Positions 6,322-8,738 of a stretch of DNA of 8,738 nucleotides are shown here, one piece after another; positions within the stretch are counted from its first letter, which is position 1, and the number at the start of each line of letters is the position of its first letter. Source of the DNA: Kiritimatiellales bacterium. GTDB taxonomy: Bacteria > Verrucomicrobiota > Kiritimatiellia > Kiritimatiellales > Pontiellaceae. The notes under the pieces were generated by a model that did not search any database, had not been told where the DNA came from, and saw only the letters and a program-made list of their open reading frames with translations. Location: contig JAUXGY010000057.1 of NCBI GenBank assembly GCA_030621805.1, forward strand, positions 1-8,738, written 5' to 3'. Position numbers and translations under genes: made by a program.

Positions 6322-6930
6322 ATGGCTGACGAAAAAAACCAATTCCAAAAACGCGGGTCCAACTTTGGACGGAGCAACAGCTCGTCGCGGATGAACCGGC
6401 ATGCATCAAGCTCTAAGGCATTGATCAAGGAGGAATCCGAACTGGATGAGTTATTGGATCAAGTGAAGGAACCCTTGGTTCTGATTCTGGATTGCGTGCA
6501 GGATCCGCACAATCTGGGAGCCTGTCTGCGGTCTGCCAATGGGGCGGGCGTGGATGCCGTGATTATTCCGAAGGACAAGTCGGCACCGGTGACGGCAACG
6601 GCGGTGGCTGTGAGTTGTGGTGGGGCTTCGCATACGCCCATTTTCCGCGTCACGAATTTGGCGCGCACCATGGAGAATCTTAAAAAACGCGGGATCTGGC
6701 TTGCGGGTACGTCGGATCATCAAGGCACGCAGGATCTCTACAAAACCGATCTGACTGGGCCGCTGGCGTTGGTGATGGGCTCGGAGGCCAAGGGGATGCG
6801 GCGGTTGACGACGGAAAGTTGCGACTTCCTGCTCTCCATTTCCATGGCAGGTTTTGTGGAATGCCTAAATGTTTCCGTCGCCACCGGCGTCTGCCTCTTT
6901 GAAATTGTTCGGCAGCGCAAGGCGAAATAA
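6322..6930 (+). CDS. rlmB: SpoU/TrmH-family 23S rRNA 2'-O-methyltransferase, RlmB-like, lacking the usual N-terminal domain
   Basis: The catalytic domain closely resembles RlmB, which methylates the 2'-OH of 23S rRNA G2251 with S-adenosylmethionine. In the 202-aa product, motif 1 is DPHNLGACLRSA at 61-72 (Asn64, Arg70), motif 2 is ALVMGSEAKGM at 149-159 (Glu155), and motif 3 is SMAGFVECLNVSVATG at 174-189 (Asn183). These form the trefoil-knot cofactor site. IIPKDKSAPVTATA and RVTNLARTM are also RlmB-like. Usual RlmB proteins are about 245 aa with an L30e-like RNA-binding domain of about 90 residues. Here there are only about 50 residues: a Ser/Arg/Asn-rich tail (10-32) and one helix (34-48). 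The start at 6322 has AGAGGG about eight bases upstream; an in-frame ATG at 6265 lies inside mnmA and adds no domain. Alternative: another 2'-O-methyltransferase of the family (TrmH-like) with a different RNA target. Confidence 0.88.
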   Translation: MADEKNQFQKRGSNFGRSNSSSRMNRHASSSKALIKEESELDELLDQVKEPLVLILDCVQDPHNLGACLRSANGAGVDAVIIPKDKSAPVTATAVAVSCGGASHTPIFRVTNLARTMENLKKRGIWLAGTSDHQGTQDLYKTDLTGPLALVMGSEAKGMRRLTTESCDFLLSISMAGFVECLNVSVATGVCLFEIVRQRKAK

Positions 6931-6933
6931 ATC

Positions 6934-6979
6934 CGGCTCGGCTGTTTTCTTCTTGGGATGATCCGAGTTGAGTTTTTTT
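6934..6979 (+). terminator. Possible rho-independent terminator after rlmB
   Basis: CGGCTCGG (6934-6941) can pair with CCGAGTTG (6963-6970), including two G-U pairs, across a long 21-base loop. AG and seven T's (6973-6979) follow. The position just after the rlmB stop and the T-run fit a terminator; the long loop and wobble pairs make it weak. Confidence 0.4.
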
Positions 6980-6995
6980 AATCACGTGCTACCAT
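6968..6995 (+). promoter_or_regulatory. Possible promoter of the secreted-protein gene
   Basis: TTGAGT (6968-6973) and TACCAT (6990-6995) with a 16-base spacer, 34 bases before the ATG at 7030. The -35 overlaps the right arm and T-run of the possible rlmB terminator, so the two calls partly compete. Confidence 0.3.
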
Positions 6996-7029
6996 TCCGC
7001 CTTTATCACCCCTAAGTAGGAGGATCAAG

Positions 7030-7854
7030 ATGCGCAAGATGGTTTATGGATTAATGGTGTTTTTAGGAATGGTAGCCGTTGCAATGGGGGCTGCGGAAAC
7101 AACCCCAACGAATTTTAAGGCGGCCTACCTTAAACTCGATGTCCTGAAGAAAAATCTGGCGGATAATGGCTTGCAAGTCCTCGGAACGCACCAAGTTGCC
7201 GGGAAGACAAACTACACGGTGGTGGTCTACACGTCCGCTGATCTCAAAAAGGCGGCGAAACTTTCTAATCGGGGTTTCATGGCCGCATTGCGTATTCTTC
7301 ACAACAGCAAAGATCAGGAGTTGGTTGTTTCGAACCCCGAATACTACATGCGCGCTTTCTTGCAGAAGGACTACAAGGCGGATATGGCCAAGCCGATCAA
7401 CGAAGCATTGGCAGTTGCACTCGGAAATCTGGCGCCGACCGATGATTCGCTCAAGACCAAGAAGTTGGCAAAGTACCACTTTATGATGAGCATGCCGTAC
7501 TATGATGATTTCCAGCGCGTAGCCAAGGGTAGCACCGAAGAGCTATGCAAGAAACTTGAAGCCAATGCCAAAGACCGGATCGTGTTCAAGCTCAACATTG
7601 CCGAAGATGGCTCATCGGTGCTCTATGGCGTGGCACTACCGAAGAAGATTGAAAAATTCAATGAAACGCTGGAAACGATGGGGAAGTCGCATCTGCTTCC
7701 CTATACGGTGCTGATCGAAAACGGCGAAGCCAACATTCTGCATGCCAAATTTTACTTCGCACTCAGCTTCCCGCAGCTCACCATGGGCGAGTTCATGAAA
7801 ATCATGTCCGTCCCCGGCGACATCAAGAAATCCTTCGAAACCGACTTTCAGTAG
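7030..7854 (+). CDS. Secreted/periplasmic protein of unknown function, 274 aa
   Basis: A strong AGGAGGA lies just upstream of the ATG. The N-terminus is a clear Sec signal peptide: charged MRKM, hydrophobic core to about residue 19, and likely cleavage after AMG (20) or GAA (22). The mature protein is soluble and lysine-rich. An N-terminal alpha/beta unit (about 30-105) reads YLKLDVLKKNLADNGLQVLG, YTVVVYTSADLKKAA, a helix (GFMAALRILH) and then NPEYYMRAF. The C-terminal half (about 145-274) has YHFMMSMPYYDDFQRV, a helix-strand unit similar in layout to the first (STEELCKKLEAN, then IVFKLNIA), LPYTVLIENGEANILHAKF and a conserved-looking tail (LSFPQLTMGEFMKIMSVPGDI). This layout recalls DUF302-like folds, and I have the impression of related unnamed proteins in Proteobacteria; neither is certain. 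It has one Cys outside the signal peptide and no catalytic motif or lipobox. Its job is unknown. Confidence 0.85.
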   Translation: MRKMVYGLMVFLGMVAVAMGAAETTPTNFKAAYLKLDVLKKNLADNGLQVLGTHQVAGKTNYTVVVYTSADLKKAAKLSNRGFMAALRILHNSKDQELVVSNPEYYMRAFLQKDYKADMAKPINEALAVALGNLAPTDDSLKTKKLAKYHFMMSMPYYDDFQRVAKGSTEELCKKLEANAKDRIVFKLNIAEDGSSVLYGVALPKKIEKFNETLETMGKSHLLPYTVLIENGEANILHAKFYFALSFPQLTMGEFMKIMSVPGDIKKSFETDFQ

Positions 7855-7874
7855 TTTTTAGAAGTTTAAACCAC

Positions 7875-7916
7875 GCGCTCGCGCTCGAAACGGTATCATG
7901 TTCGGCGTAGACGGAG
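7875..7916. repeat. 42-bp direct repeat, copy A (intergenic near-copy of part of the NYN gene)
   Basis: It matches 8148-8189 at 39 of 42 positions, with an identical 29-base core (7880-7908 against 8153-8181) that contains CGAAACGGTATCATGTTCGG. The last ten bases overlap the first REP-like arm. This copy lies outside any gene, 20 bases after the secreted-protein stop. Confidence 0.85.
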
Positions 7917-7930
7917 CTTCCAGCTCCGTT
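7907..7930. repeat. REP-like palindromic arm 1
   Basis: Contains the perfect hairpin ACGGAGC (7911-7917), loop TTCCA, GCTCCGT (7923-7929), preceded by GTAG. Its sequence matches the reverse complement of arm 2 (7993-8016) at 20 of 24 positions, so the two arms form an inverted pair 62 bases apart. No T-run follows, so it is not a normal terminator. Confidence 0.6.
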
Positions 7931-7992
7931 GGGGAGGGCTTGTGCGTTGAAGTCAGCTTTGCAAGGGGTAGAAGTGTCCTGTGTTTTTCCTG

Positions 7993-8016
7993 AACGGAGC
8001 AAGATGCTCCATCTAC
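7993..8016. repeat. REP-like palindromic arm 2
   Basis: AACGGAGC, loop AAGAT, GCTCC then ATCTAC. The hairpin core is GGAGC/GCTCC, and the whole arm is an inverted near-copy of arm 1. It ends seven bases before the stop codon of the converging NYN gene. Paired arms flanking a short spacer resemble bacterial interspersed mosaic elements. Confidence 0.6.
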
Positions 8017-8023
8017 GAGTCTG

Positions 8024-8542
8024 TCACCATCCCTCGGGAAAGAGGTCCCCGAGCTTGGGTCCTTTCCCCCGTGGCGTTCGTTTGGAAAGCGTCCTTTTTG
8101 CATCGGCGTCGCATTTCGCCATGAATTCCTCCGACGACATGGTATATGCGCCCGCGCTCGAAACGGTATCATGTTCGGCGTGGTCGGAGGTGACGACGAG
8201 GATTTTTTCAGGATGGTCAAACTTACAAACTAGCCGCTCAATCACCGTGTCAGCCGAAAGATTTCCGGGCGAGAAAAACACTTCGAGATGTTTCGAGGTT
8301 AGAGCCGTATCCTGACCCGCTTCGCGCCCATCAAATACGATGGTGGTTTGCCGTGCCATGTTATGCGCCGTCTCCCCGACCCTTCGCACCAGCCGGTGCC
8401 GCGCTCCCTGAATATCCGTCCCCAGCATTTTCGCCAGCTCCGGAACCTTATGGAGCAGGTTGTAGCCATCGATGATAAGCCATTCGTACGAAAATGATCC
8501 GGAAAACTCATTATAGTCATTGTTTGCAGGGGTTCTATTCAC
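8024..8542 (-). CDS. NYN-domain RNase, YacP/Rae1-like, 172 aa, GTG start
   Basis: A PIN-like (NYN) metal-dependent endoribonuclease domain. YacP/Rae1 of Bacillus cleaves mRNA on the translating ribosome; that this protein does so is inference from family. Motifs, numbered from the GTG: WLIIDGYNLLHK at 21-32 with Asp25, VFDGRE at 69-74 with Asp71, SADTVIERLV at 96-105 with Asp98, and VVTSDHAEHDTV at 116-127 with Asp120. Together these are the acidic metal-binding set. The C-terminus is basic (DADAKRTLSKRTPRGKGPK). The frame stays open to an ATG at 8707, but that extension is Arg/Cys-rich and unlike the family. GTG at 8542 has GGAGAGGA (8555-8548) five bases upstream, which decides the start. 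It converges on the secreted-protein gene. Bases 8148-8189 are copy B of the 42-bp repeat, encoding part of the SDHAEHDTVSSAGA segment. Confidence 0.9.
   Translation of the reverse strand: MNRTPANNDYNEFSGSFSYEWLIIDGYNLLHKVPELAKMLGTDIQGARHRLVRRVGETAHNMARQTTIVFDGREAGQDTALTSKHLEVFFSPGNLSADTVIERLVCKFDHPEKILVVTSDHAEHDTVSSAGAYTMSSEEFMAKCDADAKRTLSKRTPRGKGPKLGDLFPEGW
8148..8189. repeat. 42-bp direct repeat, copy B (inside the NYN gene)
   Basis: The partner of 7875-7916, exactly 273 bases away. This copy is coding and fits the NYN family in its own frame, so it is probably the source and copy A the derivative. Confidence 0.85.
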
Positions 8543-8606
8543 TTCAGTCCTCTCCGGTATTTTCACTACCAACGCACATTTTCGCACCTTTCTGCAGGTT
8601 GAAACA

Positions 8607-8635
8607 ACATTATTCTTACATCGTTTTGACCTCAA
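8607..8635 (-). promoter_or_regulatory. Candidate promoter of the NYN gene
   Basis: On the minus strand, TTGAGG (8635-8630) and TAATGT (8612-8607) are separated by 17 bases and lie 64 bases upstream of the GTG at 8542. This supports the shorter gene start, since the longer start at 8707 would place the promoter inside the gene. Predicted from sequence only. In the remaining 8636-8738 I see only a 10-base direct repeat (GGTGAAGAGA at 8677-8686 and 8709-8718). Confidence 0.38.
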
Positions 8636-8738
8636 GCGGAGGACGAGTCGTGTGCATCGACGGCGGCATCCGCCCCGGTGAAGAGAGGCGCTATATACTG
8701 CTCGCATGGGTGAAGAGATGGCGTGGAGGTCATCCTCG

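Noticed and set aside
5753..6409. Minus-strand 218-aa frame across the end of mnmA and start of rlmB
   Set aside because: Antisense of two clear genes; no family pattern.
7911..7929. Hairpin ACGGAGC/GCTCCGT as an intrinsic terminator
   Set aside because: Followed by GGGGAGGG on the plus strand with no T-run on either side; it fits a REP-like element better.
7875..8189. Direct repeats as a CRISPR array
   Set aside because: Only two copies, 231 bases between them, one inside a coding gene, and no cas genes.
7858..8220. Minus-strand 120-aa frame containing a repeated MIPFRARA peptide
   Set aside because: The peptide repeat only reflects the 42-bp DNA repeat, whose 273-base spacing is a multiple of three. 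The frame overlaps the NYN gene in another phase and has no homologous look.
8543..8707. N-terminal extension of the NYN protein to an ATG at 8707
   Set aside because: Arg/Cys-rich sequence with no family match; a strong ribosome site precedes the GTG at 8542, and a promoter-like pair lies inside the extension.
8706..8738. Start of a plus-strand gene at ATG 8706 (MGEEMAWRSSS) running out of the window
   Set aside because: Only 11 codons are visible and there is no well-spaced ribosome site; it cannot be supported.

Overview
This window is about 8.7 kb of bacterial chromosome with roughly even base composition and mostly single-copy housekeeping genes with good Shine-Dalgarno sites. The mix is a LacZ-type glycoside hydrolase next to an exchanger-like membrane protein, pgk, mnmA, an RlmB-like methyltransferase, a NYN/YacP-type nuclease and several small genes I cannot name. 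It suggests a Gram-negative, possibly PVC-group (Verrucomicrobiota/Kiritimatiellota-like) organism. That placement is an impression from protein style only; nothing here proves it.

Layout. (1) 1-1602: the C-terminal half of a GH2 beta-galactosidase, cut by the window edge. Twenty bases later comes a 10-TM protein related to Na+/Ca2+ exchangers (1623-2606), probably in the same transcript. (2) 2628-3044, minus strand: an unrecognised soluble 138-aa protein, divergent from pgk (3262-4461). The 217-bp gap between them holds two well-formed, divergent sigma70-like promoters. pgk ends in a strong, bidirectional-looking terminator. (3) 4563-4745, minus: a 60-aa ribbon-helix-helix DNA-binding protein. 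It is divergent from a small four-cysteine protein (4911-5165), and an AT-rich gap full of short dyads separates them. (4) 5207-6930: mnmA (tRNA U34 2-thiolation) followed closely by an rlmB-like 2'-O-methyltransferase that lacks the usual N-terminal substrate-binding domain. (5) 7030-7854: a secreted protein of unknown function. (6) 8024-8542, minus: a NYN-domain (YacP/Rae1-like) RNase with a GTG start. Its convergent gap to the secreted protein contains a REP-like inverted pair and a 42-bp near-copy of part of the NYN gene.

Right half as a set: mnmA, rlmB and the NYN gene all act on RNA or the ribosome. rlmB and yacP/rae1 are neighbours in Bacillus, so finding them about 1.1 kb apart here, with the nuclease gene inverted, looks like a rearranged remnant of a known gene neighbourhood.

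I see no mobile element, phage gene, CRISPR array, rRNA or tRNA. I do not see a convincing new multi-gene system. The points most worth a second look are the exchanger with both conserved glutamates apparently replaced by asparagine, the domain-truncated RlmB, the REP-like pair with its adjacent gene-fragment repeat, and the RHH gene with candidate operators over its own promoter.
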